64,000 nucleotides of DNA, taken from positions 5,050,538 to 5,114,537 of the forward strand of contig DS990592.1 of assembly GCA_000155695.1 (NCBI GenBank), given 5' to 3'. Source of the stretch: Verrucomicrobiia bacterium DG1235 (GTDB lineage Bacteria > Verrucomicrobiota > Verrucomicrobiia > Opitutales > Opitutaceae). This document shows, piece by piece, positions 26,820 to 35,374 of the stretch (its first letter is position 1; every line of letters starts with the position of its first letter). The position numbers were made by a program, and so were the translations under genes. The notes beneath the pieces were generated by a model. The model was not told the origin of the DNA. It saw nothing but the letters and a program-made list of their open reading frames with translations, and did no database searches.

Positions 26820-27518
26820 CTATGAATGGAAGAGGAGGAAGGTGACGTAGGAGAGGTCGGTTGGGGTGGTGATTTTGGGGTTGGGGCGGCGGTTGTCGAT
26901 GAAGGCGACGGGTTGGTCGATGTCTTCGATGGCGGAGAGGTCGTCGGTGATGGGGGTCTTGGACTCGATGATTTTTTGGTAGGCGGGTTGGATGATTTCG
27001 TAGCGGAAGGTTTGGGGCGTTTCCATGGCCCAGAGTTTGGAGCGATCGACGGTGGTGGGAAGGTAGGCGCCGTCGTAGGTGTCGGCGGACTTTAGGGTGT
27101 CGGTGACGGGATGGGCGAGGCAGGCGGCTCCGATTTTGGCGGCTTGACCGATCGACTCGCGGATGGCTTCGGGGGAGACGCAAGGGCGGGCGCAGTCGTG
27201 GATGAGGATGATTTCGGTATCGGCAGGAGCGGCTTGCAGGCCGGCCCAGACGGAGTCTTGGCGCTGGGCTCCGCCGCGGATGTAGATAGGGGCGACTTCC
27301 TTTGGAAGGCAGGCTTCGATGGCGGCCTGTTGCTCGGCGTCTCGGGTGACGATGACGAAGGTTTGTATGGATTCGCTCGCTAGGAATGCGTTTAGGGAGT
27401 GGAGAATTACGGGCTGTCCGGCGAGGGGGGTGAGGATTTTATCATCTACTTCGCCTTGCATGCGATTGCCGGAGCCTCCTGCGAGGAGGATGGCAGTTGC
27501 CTTGTGCTTTGCTGGCAT
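26820..27518 (-). CDS. ispD: 2-C-methyl-D-erythritol 4-phosphate cytidylyltransferase
   Basis: A 232-aa IspD, which joins CTP and MEP to form CDP-ME. Seen: the nucleotide-binding opening AILLAGGSGNRMQGEVDDKILTPLAGQPV (glycine-rich loop and Lys), IHDCARPCVSPEAI, and the ETPQTFRYEII and TDDLSAIE motifs. It is 35 nt upstream of ispF and 40 nt downstream of pyrF on the same strand, so pyrF-ispD-ispF appear to be one transcript. Confidence 0.96.
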   Translation of the reverse strand: MPAKHKATAILLAGGSGNRMQGEVDDKILTPLAGQPVILHSLNAFLASESIQTFVIVTRDAEQQAAIEACLPKEVAPIYIRGGAQRQDSVWAGLQAAPADTEIILIHDCARPCVSPEAIRESIGQAAKIGAACLAHPVTDTLKSADTYDGAYLPTTVDRSKLWAMETPQTFRYEIIQPAYQKIIESKTPITDDLSAIEDIDQPVAFIDNRRPNPKITTPTDLSYVTFLLFHS

Positions 27519-27558
27519 GGTGCTGGTTTTGGACGTTCGCTCGGAACGGCTCGTGCTC

Positions 27559-28272
27559 TTATGCGAGTTCGGCGTTGATGGCGGCGACGGCGGCGGCCGG
27601 ATCCTCGGCTCCGTAGATGGGGCGGCCGACTACGATGTAGTTTGAGCCGACCTGCTTGGCCTGAGCGGGCGTCATGATGCGTTTTTGGTCGCCGGCGGCG
27701 GAGCCGGTCGGTCGCACCCCGGGGGTGACGAGCTTAAAGTGGTCTCCGTGTGCGGCGCGGATGGTTTGGACTTCGTGCGTGGAGCAGACGAGTCCGGACA
27801 TGCCGGCTTCGCGGGCGAGACCGGCGAGGTGGGTGACGCGTTCGGCGGGCGTTTGCTGGATTCCGAGGAGATCGAGGGAGGTCTGGTCCATGGAGGTGAG
27901 GACGGTGACGCCGAGGAGCTGGAGATTGGGGTTGATGTTTTCCTGGGCTTGGACGGCCCACTGCATCATTTCTTTTCCGCCGCAGGTGTGGATGGTGAGC
28001 ATCTGGATGGGGAGCTTGCCGACGGACTCGATGGCTTTGGCGACGGTGTTTGGGATGTCGTGAAGTTTGAGGTCGAGGAAGACGTTTTTGCCGAGATCGG
28101 CGATTTGGCGGACGTAGTCGGGCCCGTATTTGGTGAACATCTGCAGGCCGATCTTGGCCCATTTGAGCTCTGGCCCCGCGTTGGCGAGGAGGGTGAGGGC
28201 GTCCTTTCGGTCTTCGATATCGAGGGCGAGGATGAGCTCGCAGGTATTTTTGCTTTGAAGCGTGTCCGACAT
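27559..28272 (-). CDS. pyrF: Orotidine 5'-phosphate decarboxylase
   Basis: A 237-aa PyrF for the last step of UMP synthesis. Seen: LILALDIEDRKDA, the catalytic LDLKLHDIPNTVAKA (DxKxxD), and the phosphate-binding VTPGVRPTG and NYIVVGRPI segments. The ATG at 28270-28272 (MSDTLQ) is chosen over an upstream start at 28344, because the latter would overlap the divergent ispE gene. Only 34 nt separate the two start codons. Confidence 0.96.
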   Translation of the reverse strand: MSDTLQSKNTCELILALDIEDRKDALTLLANAGPELKWAKIGLQMFTKYGPDYVRQIADLGKNVFLDLKLHDIPNTVAKAIESVGKLPIQMLTIHTCGGKEMMQWAVQAQENINPNLQLLGVTVLTSMDQTSLDLLGIQQTPAERVTHLAGLAREAGMSGLVCSTHEVQTIRAAHGDHFKLVTPGVRPTGSAAGDQKRIMTPAQAKQVGSNYIVVGRPIYGAEDPAAAVAAINAELA

Positions 28273-28306
28273 GTAGCGATTAGGTTGTATTTTGATTTTG
28301 GCGACT

Positions 28307-29206
28307 ATGGGACAAATCGAGGTTTTCAGTCCAGCAAAGATCAACCTGTTTCTTTCGGTTCTCGGGCGGATGGAAAACGGGTTTCACGAGCTTGTCAGTT
28401 TGGTGGCTCCGGTGGATTTCGGCGACACCTTGCGGATCGAGGTGGAGGAGGCGAGCGAAGCGGGGGTCGAGTTGACTTGTTCTGACGCGAGTCTGCCGAC
28501 GGATGGGCGGAATCTGGCCTATGCGGCGGCGGAGGGTTTTCTGCTGCGCAGCGGTTTGGGCTGGCGGGTTCGGATTCACTTGGAGAAGCGAATTCCGCAT
28601 GGGGCGGGCCTTGGCGGCGGGAGCAGCAATGCGTCAGCGGTGCTCAAGGGGCTTTCGAAATTGGCGGCGGAGGTGGGACAGCTTGGGCTTTCGCGCGGGG
28701 AGCAAATGGAGCTGGCGGCGGAGCTGGGCTCGGATTGTCCGTTGTTTTTGGAGGCGAAGCCGGTGGTGATGCGGGGTCGCGGGGAGCGGCTTTCGAAGGT
28801 GTCGGACGGGGCCTTAAGTGGGCTGGCCGGGCGCGAGGTGATTTTATTCAAGCCCAGCTTTTCGATTGGCACTGCTTGGGCCTACGGGGCTTTGGCTGCG
28901 ACTGCGGGAGCTTATGATTCGCGGGAGTGGGCGGAAGGTCGACTGCGTGAGTGGGAGGAGGGTGATCTGTCGCTCGAATCGCTGTTGCATAACAGTTTTG
29001 AGGGGCCTGTTTTCGGCAAATTCGAGGCGTTGCCGCTTTTATTCAGGGAGTTGGGCGACAACGACTTATCCTGTCTGATGTCGGGAAGCGGGAGTTGTTG
29101 TTTCGCGTTGGTATCGTCGGAAAAATCTGGAGTTGAGCTGGAGTCTATTGTGAAGGAAGCTTGGGGAAAGCGGGCTTTTGTACAGCGAGCGAGGATAATA
29201 GGCTAA
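28307..29206 (+). CDS. ispE: 4-diphosphocytidyl-2-C-methyl-D-erythritol kinase
   Basis: A 299-aa IspE of the GHMP kinase family, phosphorylating CDP-ME between the IspD and IspF steps. Seen: FSPAKINLFLSVLGRMENGFHEL, the ATP loop PHGAGLGGGSSNASAVL, SDCPLFLEA, and MSGSGSCCFALV. The ATG at 28307 gives the standard short N-terminus; a non-ATG codon 15 nt upstream is less likely. Three pathway genes, ispD, ispE and ispF, are thus within 2.4 kb on opposite strands. Confidence 0.95.
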   Translation: MGQIEVFSPAKINLFLSVLGRMENGFHELVSLVAPVDFGDTLRIEVEEASEAGVELTCSDASLPTDGRNLAYAAAEGFLLRSGLGWRVRIHLEKRIPHGAGLGGGSSNASAVLKGLSKLAAEVGQLGLSRGEQMELAAELGSDCPLFLEAKPVVMRGRGERLSKVSDGALSGLAGREVILFKPSFSIGTAWAYGALAATAGAYDSREWAEGRLREWEEGDLSLESLLHNSFEGPVFGKFEALPLLFRELGDNDLSCLMSGSGSCCFALVSSEKSGVELESIVKEAWGKRAFVQRARIIG

Positions 29207-29309
29207 AGTTTAGTACGCATTATATTATTTCCTCTTGAGGCGCGGGGCTTTCCCGTTTGCTATGGCACGTTCGTTCGTGCAAGCCCTTCACGCGAACAGC
29301 CTGAGATTC

Positions 29310-31076
29310 ATGGACGCTAAGGATAGGTCGGAACAAATTTTTACGGGAATCGCCGCTTCGCCGGGGATCGCCCACGGGCAGGTTTATCTTCTTAGCGAGC
29401 GCGAGATAAAGGTACCGAAATATGCGATCTTAGAGACTCAATTCGAGAAGGAGGAGGAGCGCCTGGACAATGCGATTGTCGAGACTCGCCAGCAGATCCA
29501 AACGATTCAGGAGGAGATTCGCAGTTCCATCGGTGAGGACGAGGCTCGCATCTTCGACGCGCACTTGCTGGTGCTGGAAGATACGGCGCTGATTGACGAG
29601 TCGATCCGCGACATGAGGCGTGATTTCTGCAATGTGGAAAACGCTATTTGGCGGGTGGGGCAGCGCTACGTTGAGGCCTTTGAGCAGATCGACGACGAGT
29701 ATTTGCGCGAGCGATCCAGTGATATTCGCGACGTGATGCGTCGCTTGCTTAGCAATTTGACTGGGCAGCAGTTGCGCCATTTGGGCGAGATCGTGAAGAG
29801 TCGAGTGTTGGTGGCGAACGACGTGACTCCTTCGGATTCCGCTTCCATGGGGCAGTCCAATTTGCTGGGGATCGTGACGGATGCCGGAAGTAAGACAAGT
29901 CACGCGGTCATTGTGGCGCGTTCGATGGGGATCCCTGCGGTGGTTGGATTGGGGGATTTTTGTTCGAAGATTCACTCCGATTCGGTGGTGTTGGTGGATG
30001 GATACGACGGCAAGGTCGTGGTGAATCCCAGCGAGGCGACGCTTTTCAAGTACGGCAAGCTCAAGGACAAGAAGCTCTCGCTCGAGAAGCGCATGATCGA
30101 GTTTACGAAGGAGGCTTCGTGTACGCGCGACGGCTCTCGGATCGACTTGATGGCCAATATCGAGCGCGCGGAGGAGGCGGAGCGGGCGGTCAGTCTAGGA
30201 GCGGACGGTATTGGTCTTTTTCGTTCTGAATATCTTTTCATGAACGGGAATCGGCTTCCCTCGGAAGAGGAGCAATTTGAGGCGTATCGCCTAGCCGTCA
30301 CCGGGATGAACGGTCTGCCTGTGACGATCCGGACCTTGGATCTGGGCGGCGACAAGATTCTAGATTCTTCTGATGTGCCCATGTATCGGGAATCGAATCC
30401 ATTTCTTGGATACAGGGCGATTCGGTTCTGTCTGGATCACGAAAAACTTTTTCTCGACCAGCTGCGGGCGATCTTGCGCGCGAGCGCGTTTGGCAAAGTC
30501 CGGATCATGTATCCAATGATTAGTGGCGCTCTGGAGCTCAGCCGCGCTAATGAGATGTTTGAGCTGGCGAAAGAGCAACTTCGGGAGAAGGGGATCGCGT
30601 TTGACGAGGATTTGCGTGCGGGGACGATGATAGAGATTCCGAGCGCTGCGGTAGCTGCTGATACACTGGTGGAAGGGTCTTCGTTTTTCAGTGTCGGGAC
30701 TAACGACCTGATACAGTATCTTTTGGCGGTCGACCGTCTCAATGACAGGGTTGCGCACCTCTATGAGCCGACCCATCCGGCGGTTGTGAGGACTTTGAAG
30801 ATGATTATCGACGCGGGTCGAAATGGCGGTATCGGCGTGAGCGTTTGCGGCGAGGTAGCTGGGGATCCAGTTATGGTGCCGCTTCTAGTTGGCCTTGGCG
30901 TCGAGAGTTTGAGTATGTCGCCATCGCTTCTGCCCAATGTTAAGTACGTTGTGCAGAATATGGATATGGCGGAGGCTCGCGCTATCGCGAAGATGGCTCT
31001 TGAGACGACTGACGGATCGCTCATTCTCGAGCGACTTCTGGACTTTTACACGTCTCGAATGGATCAGCTGTATTAG
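29310..31076 (+). CDS. ptsI: Phosphoenolpyruvate-protein phosphotransferase (enzyme I)
   Basis: A 588-aa enzyme I. The N-terminal HPr-binding domain contains the mobile His region GSKTSHAVIVARSMGIPAVVG with H198. The PEP-binding barrel has GLFRSEYLFMN, TIRTLDLGGDK, and the active-site Cys in SVCGEVAGDP. It passes phosphate from PEP to HPr. The ATG at 29310 matches normal family length; an upstream start at 29235 would add 25 residues. No HPr or enzyme II gene is nearby, so the partners lie elsewhere or it serves nitrogen- or regulatory-type signalling. Confidence 0.95.
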   Translation: MDAKDRSEQIFTGIAASPGIAHGQVYLLSEREIKVPKYAILETQFEKEEERLDNAIVETRQQIQTIQEEIRSSIGEDEARIFDAHLLVLEDTALIDESIRDMRRDFCNVENAIWRVGQRYVEAFEQIDDEYLRERSSDIRDVMRRLLSNLTGQQLRHLGEIVKSRVLVANDVTPSDSASMGQSNLLGIVTDAGSKTSHAVIVARSMGIPAVVGLGDFCSKIHSDSVVLVDGYDGKVVVNPSEATLFKYGKLKDKKLSLEKRMIEFTKEASCTRDGSRIDLMANIERAEEAERAVSLGADGIGLFRSEYLFMNGNRLPSEEEQFEAYRLAVTGMNGLPVTIRTLDLGGDKILDSSDVPMYRESNPFLGYRAIRFCLDHEKLFLDQLRAILRASAFGKVRIMYPMISGALELSRANEMFELAKEQLREKGIAFDEDLRAGTMIEIPSAAVAADTLVEGSSFFSVGTNDLIQYLLAVDRLNDRVAHLYEPTHPAVVRTLKMIIDAGRNGGIGVSVCGEVAGDPVMVPLLVGLGVESLSMSPSLLPNVKYVVQNMDMAEARAIAKMALETTDGSLILERLLDFYTSRMDQLY

Positions 31077-31111
31077 GATTTTGGAGCCGCGGTTGACGCG
31101 GCCTTTATCCT
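31075..31111. terminator. Probable bidirectional terminator between ptsI and the ArsR-methyltransferase gene
   Basis: GCCGCG (31086-31091) pairs with CGCGGC (31097-31102) around GTTGA, and outer AGGAT and ATCCT arms extend the stem. It separates two convergent genes 33 nt apart. The T run is short, so strength is uncertain. Confidence 0.5.
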
Positions 31112-32045
31112 AGCTGGGTTTTATTCCGCTGGCGAGGAGTGTTTCGAATTGCGGCTCCTTGGATTCTTTGGCGACGGCGGTGACTTCGACGCTTTCGAAT
31201 CCGGCGTCTTTCATCCATGAGTGGAGTTTGTTTTCGGCGAAGCCGAGCCAATGGTCGGCGTAGAGCTCGCGGGCCTTTTCGAAGGTGTGTTCCTTGAGGT
31301 CGATGATGACGAGCCGTCCGCCTGGTTTGAGGAGGCGAAATGCTTCCGCTATAGCTCGCTCGGGATGTAGGGCGTGGTGAAGGGCTTGGCTGAGCAGCGC
31401 GAGGTGGACGGATTCGTTTTGGAGCGGAGTCTTTTCGATGTCGCCAAGGATGTACTCGAGATTGTCGAGCTTGTTGGTCTTGGCCAGTTCTGTACCCACT
31501 TCTACCATACGGGTGGAGCTATCGACGCAGTAGACGTGCTCGGCGCGACGGGCGAGGAGTTGGGAGATGAGGCCTTCGCCTGCTCCGAGATCGACGATGC
31601 GGATATGCGGGACAAGGTAGAGTAGGAAATGGCCGATGCCTTCCCATGAACGGCCGGGACAGTAGTTTTTGCCGAGGCGACCGGCTATGAGATTGAAATA
31701 TTCTTCTGCTCGCTGGCGTCTTTTGGCGATGACCAGATCGAGGTTCTCCTTATCCTCCATGATTTCTGGAGTGCTTGCTGCGGCGGAGAGGGCGGCTTCG
31801 AGGAGGTTGAACTCGTGGGGAGGGATGTCGGGAGCGATTGAGTAGAATGATTTTTTTCCTTCTCGTCTATCGGCAACGAGTTCCGATTGGCGGAGCACGG
31901 CTAGCTGAGAGGATATACGGGACTGGGCCATGCCGAGGGCGTCCTGGAGCTCGGCGACTGAAAGCTCGTCCCTCGAGAGGAGGTTTAGGATACGCAGGCG
32001 GGTCGGGTCGGCGAGGGTTTTGAGAATGTCCCAGGCGTGTTTCAT
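31110..32045 (-). CDS. ArsR-family regulator fused to a SAM-dependent methyltransferase
   Basis: A 311-aa fusion. Residues about 1-85 form an ArsR/SmtB winged helix (LADPTRLRILNLLSRDELSVAELQDALGMAQSRISSQLAVLRQSELV) without the usual cysteine metal site. Residues about 140-260 form a class I methyltransferase with motif I VDLGAGEGLISQLLA, LGDIEKTPLQNESVHLALLSQALHH and LKPGGRLVIIDL. Such fusions may sense or modify a metabolite; the substrate is unknown. A heptamer array lies 8 nt upstream of the ATG. Confidence 0.9.
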   Translation of the reverse strand: MKHAWDILKTLADPTRLRILNLLSRDELSVAELQDALGMAQSRISSQLAVLRQSELVADRREGKKSFYSIAPDIPPHEFNLLEAALSAAASTPEIMEDKENLDLVIAKRRQRAEEYFNLIAGRLGKNYCPGRSWEGIGHFLLYLVPHIRIVDLGAGEGLISQLLARRAEHVYCVDSSTRMVEVGTELAKTNKLDNLEYILGDIEKTPLQNESVHLALLSQALHHALHPERAIAEAFRLLKPGGRLVIIDLKEHTFEKARELYADHWLGFAENKLHSWMKDAGFESVEVTAVAKESKEPQFETLLASGIKPS

Positions 32046-32053
32046 GGGGGAAG

Positions 32054-32088
32054 AGTGGGGAGTGAGGAGTGAAAAGTGAAAACGAAAA
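32054..32088 (-). repeat. Heptamer array d (upstream of the ArsR-methyltransferase start)
   Basis: Five tandem 7-nt units on the plus strand: AGTGGGG, AGTGAGG, AGTGAAA, AGTGAAA, ACGAAAA. On the coding strand this is a pyrimidine-rich leader ending 8 nt before the ATG, with no Shine-Dalgarno sequence. Confidence 0.8.
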
Positions 32089-32115
32089 TGCTCGATTGGC
32101 GCTATCTCCGGGGCG

Positions 32116-32146
32116 AAAAAACGCCGCTCGTTTCGGAGCGGCGTTT
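32116..32146 (-). terminator. Intrinsic terminator of the GreA-domain gene
   Basis: Perfect 11-bp stem: AAACGCCGCTC (32119-32129) and GAGCGGCGTTT (32136-32146) around a 6-nt loop. On the minus strand it is followed by a run of six T residues. It lies 26 nt after the stop codon. Confidence 0.88.
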
Positions 32147-32171
32147 GAAAGTGTGAGTATTCGCGTTTCGA

Positions 32172-34025
32172 CTACTTGGCGTCGATGTAGCGAGTGATGT
32201 CCGTGATGGTGAGCTTGTTTTCCGTAGATCCGACGGTGACGGACACTTCGTCCCCGATTCGCTTGCCGAGCATGCTTTTGCCCAGTGGAGTGAGGTAGGA
32301 GATGATGAAGTTGTCAGGATCGCCGTCCCATGCTCCGAGGAGCGTGTAGGTAACTTCGGACCCATCCTTCTCGTCTTTGAGCGTGACGATGTTTCCGATA
32401 CCGATGGTTTCGGTGGTGGCGGAAGTGAAGTCGGTGATCTGGGCGCGCTTGATGTCGGCTTCGAGAAGGTTGCGGCGCGACATGAGGATCTGCTGATCCT
32501 GCTTGGCCATCTTGTACTCGGAATTTTCCTTGAGGTCTCCCAGTTCGCGAGCTTCGGCGATGGCTTGGGAGTTCTCTGGGATTTTCTTGGTAACGATGTC
32601 GTCGAATTCGGCGACTGCCTTTTCGTAGCTTCCCTTGGAAACCATGAGGCCTTGGCTCTCTTGGGTTTCGTCGGATTCGAGAAGGGTTTGCACGCCGGGG
32701 AAGAGCTTGATGAAGCGGGCGAGGAGAGACTTTTTGGTGAGTTCCTCGAATCCCTGGTTGAGCAGGAGGTTGTTCGCGAGGTCGCGAGCGGTTTCCGCGT
32801 CGGCGGTGGCGAGGAGGTCGGGGATGAGCTCCTTGTCTTCGCTGAGAATATCTGCGAGCGGGATGCGTCGCGAGCTTGCGGACTGGAGGGCTTCGTAGTC
32901 GATGGCGAAGAAGATGGATCCGAGGAGTCGTGGCTGGATCATGTCGTGCACGAGATCGGAGTACTTTTTCGAAGAGCGATTCTTAACGATCCAGAGTAGA
33001 ACGGGCTCCTTGAGGTTTTGCTCGGTCTGCCAGCGGTTGAAGGTTTCCTTGATTTCGTCGGCGAAGCCGTTTTCGACGAGGAAGTTGACGCTGTCGGTGG
33101 TGAATTTGCCGGAGCTGTTCTTAAGGAGGCTGAAACAGATTTCCTTCCAGTCGGCGGGATGGGAGGCCTTGATGGCCTTGAGGGCGCGGCCTTGGGAATT
33201 GGTTGGGAGCTCGTCGATGAGTTGGTCGAGACCGTCGATGTCCGAGAGAATCTGAACCACGGATGGCTCGAAGTCTTCGACGTCGATTTCGAGAAGTCGG
33301 GCCAAGTCGTTGCGGATCCAGGCACCCTTGAGCTTTTCGGCGGAGGTGAGCTGGTTGGATTCGCGAACGGCGGTTGCGAGGGTGTGGAGAATGAGTCCGA
33401 GTTGGTCGCGGAGTTCGTCGAGCTTTTCGCCGGCCGAGTCGAGCAGTTGCTCTGCGATGATGACGCGTCGCTTGGCTGACTGGGTGGAGTTGTAGTCTTC
33501 GATGAGCTCTTCTTCCAGAGTGATTGGCTCGTCGCGGAGAATGTACATGCCGGTTTTGCGGGCTGGAACGGAGACGCGCGGGTCCTTTGCCAGAAGCTTC
33601 TTGGTAGCCGTCCACCACTTCTTGTACTTGATGGGGCCGATGACGCGGGCGAGCACGCTTTCGATTTCGGCGGTGCTGGCCGCGAAGTTCGGGTATTGCT
33701 TGAGGAGCTCGACGATGAGCTCCGCAGGTTGATTAGCGATAAGCTCTTCCACGGCTGCTGGCTCAAGCTCCTTGCGAACGAGAAGGTGCTCGGGGAGAAG
33801 CACTTGCATGGTATTCACGCAAAAGCCTGGATCCATGCGATGACCTTCTTTGCCCTCGAAATCGATGATCAATTTGTTTTCGGGAGCGTCGTAGTCCTTG
33901 ATCTGACCGAAGCCCCAGCTTTGGTGGATGCAGTAGTTGCCTGGCTGCATAGCCTCCAGTTTGGCCTTTGCTGCCTTCAGCTCCGGCTTTCTAGTGATGA
34001 TTTCCAATACGGCTTCTTCGTTCAT
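32172..34025 (-). CDS. GreA/GreB-domain transcription factor with long N-terminal region
   Basis: A 617-aa protein. Residues about 455-617 are a full GreA: a coiled-coil with acidic tip (EARELGDLKENSEYKMAKQDQQILMSRRNLLEADIKRAQI) and an FKBP-like C-terminal domain (SYLTPLGKSMLGKRIGDEVSV). GreA rescues stalled RNA polymerase by transcript cleavage. The 450-residue N-terminal part begins with a GNYCIHQSWGFGQIKDYD small-barrel-like segment and continues as helical repeats. Similar long GreA proteins occur in chlamydiae and verrucomicrobia. Function of the extension is not known. Confidence 0.9.
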   Translation of the reverse strand: MNEEAVLEIITRKPELKAAKAKLEAMQPGNYCIHQSWGFGQIKDYDAPENKLIIDFEGKEGHRMDPGFCVNTMQVLLPEHLLVRKELEPAAVEELIANQPAELIVELLKQYPNFAASTAEIESVLARVIGPIKYKKWWTATKKLLAKDPRVSVPARKTGMYILRDEPITLEEELIEDYNSTQSAKRRVIIAEQLLDSAGEKLDELRDQLGLILHTLATAVRESNQLTSAEKLKGAWIRNDLARLLEIDVEDFEPSVVQILSDIDGLDQLIDELPTNSQGRALKAIKASHPADWKEICFSLLKNSSGKFTTDSVNFLVENGFADEIKETFNRWQTEQNLKEPVLLWIVKNRSSKKYSDLVHDMIQPRLLGSIFFAIDYEALQSASSRRIPLADILSEDKELIPDLLATADAETARDLANNLLLNQGFEELTKKSLLARFIKLFPGVQTLLESDETQESQGLMVSKGSYEKAVAEFDDIVTKKIPENSQAIAEARELGDLKENSEYKMAKQDQQILMSRRNLLEADIKRAQITDFTSATTETIGIGNIVTLKDEKDGSEVTYTLLGAWDGDPDNFIISYLTPLGKSMLGKRIGDEVSVTVGSTENKLTITDITRYIDAK

Positions 34026-34117
34026 CGTCGTGTAAAGAGACTAAAAGGAATAAGACAGGGGGCTTTTTATGGAGTTGTCAATGAGACAGGCAGATCATCA
34101 ATAGTGCTCCTTAATTT

Positions 34118-35374
34118 ATGAGTGATGATTCCTGGAGTGTAGCGGCAGATTTAGTGTCGAGTTTCTTGAAAAAACCGGCGCGCATGTCGCACCTGCAGGA
34201 GCGGATTCCGTCGAGGTGGGAGCCGGGGCGGCGGCGGGCTTGCCAGTCCTTGTTGTTCGGCACGGTACGGCACCTTCGTCTTCTTGAAAAGGCATTGGAC
34301 GAATTTTTGCGAAAACGGCCAAAACCGGGCTTGTGGTCCTGCCTCTTGGTGGCCAGCCGCGAGCTGATGGAGCAGCCGGAGCGCAGCGCGAAGATCGTGC
34401 ACAATGCGGTTTCGCAAATCGGAGGTCGCTACAGCAAGGCGGAAAAGGGTTTGGCGAATGCGGTGCTGCGAAAGGTGGCGAAGCGATTGCCGGAGCTTTT
34501 GGCGATGGAGGTGAGCTCGCCGGAGGACTTGGCCTGGCGCTACAGTCATCCGCAGTGGTTGGTGTCTCGTTGGCTCGAGCAAATGGGATTGGAGGCGACG
34601 CGAGCGTTTTTGCGGTGGAATCAATCGGAAGCGGGCGTGTTTGCTCGCTGGCAGGGAGAGCCGGACGTGTTGCCGGAATTGACGCCGCTTGAGGAGCGCC
34701 CAGGTTTTTTCAGTTTGGAGTCGGGCGCTTGGGAAAAAATCTCTTCTTATATAGAAGCAGGGCGTCTTTATGTGCAGAATCCGGCCGCGAGCATCGCTCC
34801 TCGGCTACTGGTTGAATCGGTTCGGGTTGGGCGCTTTCTTGATTTGTGCGCGGCTCCCGGCGGGAAGAGCCTTCTGATGGAAAAGTTGGCGGGGGCGGGC
34901 GTGGATGAAATCGTCTCTGTCGATCTGGCTGGGCCGCGTTATCAGAAGATGGTCGGGAACTTCGAGCGGTACGAGGCGAAGCGGATTAAGCCGCTTGCGG
35001 CGGACGTGTTCGAGCTGAGCGCAGAGTCGCGGGGTTTGTTTGACGGAGTTCTTCTTGATGCGCCGTGCAGCAATTCGGGAGTGTTGCAGCACAAGATCGA
35101 CGCTCGCTGGAGACAGACTCCCGAAAGCCTGAGATCGATTGTCTCTTTGCAGGGCAAGCTTCTGGCGGCGGCGTCCAAGCTAGTGAAGCCAGGTGGGTCT
35201 TTGGTCTACAGTACTTGCAGCATAGATGATGAGGAGAACGCGGGAGTGGTGGACGCTTTTCTGCAGAGCGAGGCGGGGACTTGTTTCATGCTCGAGAGAA
35301 GCGAACGCAGTCTTCCCTGGAGGGACCGCATGGATGGAGCTGGCGTTTTCTTGTTGAGAAAGCGACTCGCCTAG
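34118..35374 (+). CDS. rsmB: 16S rRNA m5C methyltransferase RsmB-like
   Basis: A 418-aa RNA methyltransferase. The N-terminal NusB-like helical domain (residues about 1-130) precedes the RsmB fold: FLDLCAAPGGKSLLMEKLAG (SAM loop), LLDAPCSNSGVL with C317 and YSTCSIDDEEN with the second catalytic cysteine C367. It should methylate a cytosine in 16S rRNA; RsmB position 967 is the usual target. Its stop and that of the convergent MFS gene share the palindrome CTAG at 35371-35374. Confidence 0.92.
   Translation: MSDDSWSVAADLVSSFLKKPARMSHLQERIPSRWEPGRRRACQSLLFGTVRHLRLLEKALDEFLRKRPKPGLWSCLLVASRELMEQPERSAKIVHNAVSQIGGRYSKAEKGLANAVLRKVAKRLPELLAMEVSSPEDLAWRYSHPQWLVSRWLEQMGLEATRAFLRWNQSEAGVFARWQGEPDVLPELTPLEERPGFFSLESGAWEKISSYIEAGRLYVQNPAASIAPRLLVESVRVGRFLDLCAAPGGKSLLMEKLAGAGVDEIVSVDLAGPRYQKMVGNFERYEAKRIKPLAADVFELSAESRGLFDGVLLDAPCSNSGVLQHKIDARWRQTPESLRSIVSLQGKLLAAASKLVKPGGSLVYSTCSIDDEENAGVVDAFLQSEAGTCFMLERSERSLPWRDRMDGAGVFLLRKRLA

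Noticed and set aside
27685-28485. A 266-codon frame opposite pyrF and overlapping ispE
   Set aside because: It covers both genuine genes in another frame and has no family motif.
29235-29309. An upstream start for ptsI
   Set aside because: It adds 25 residues not normal for enzyme I; the ATG at 29310 gives the usual N-terminus.
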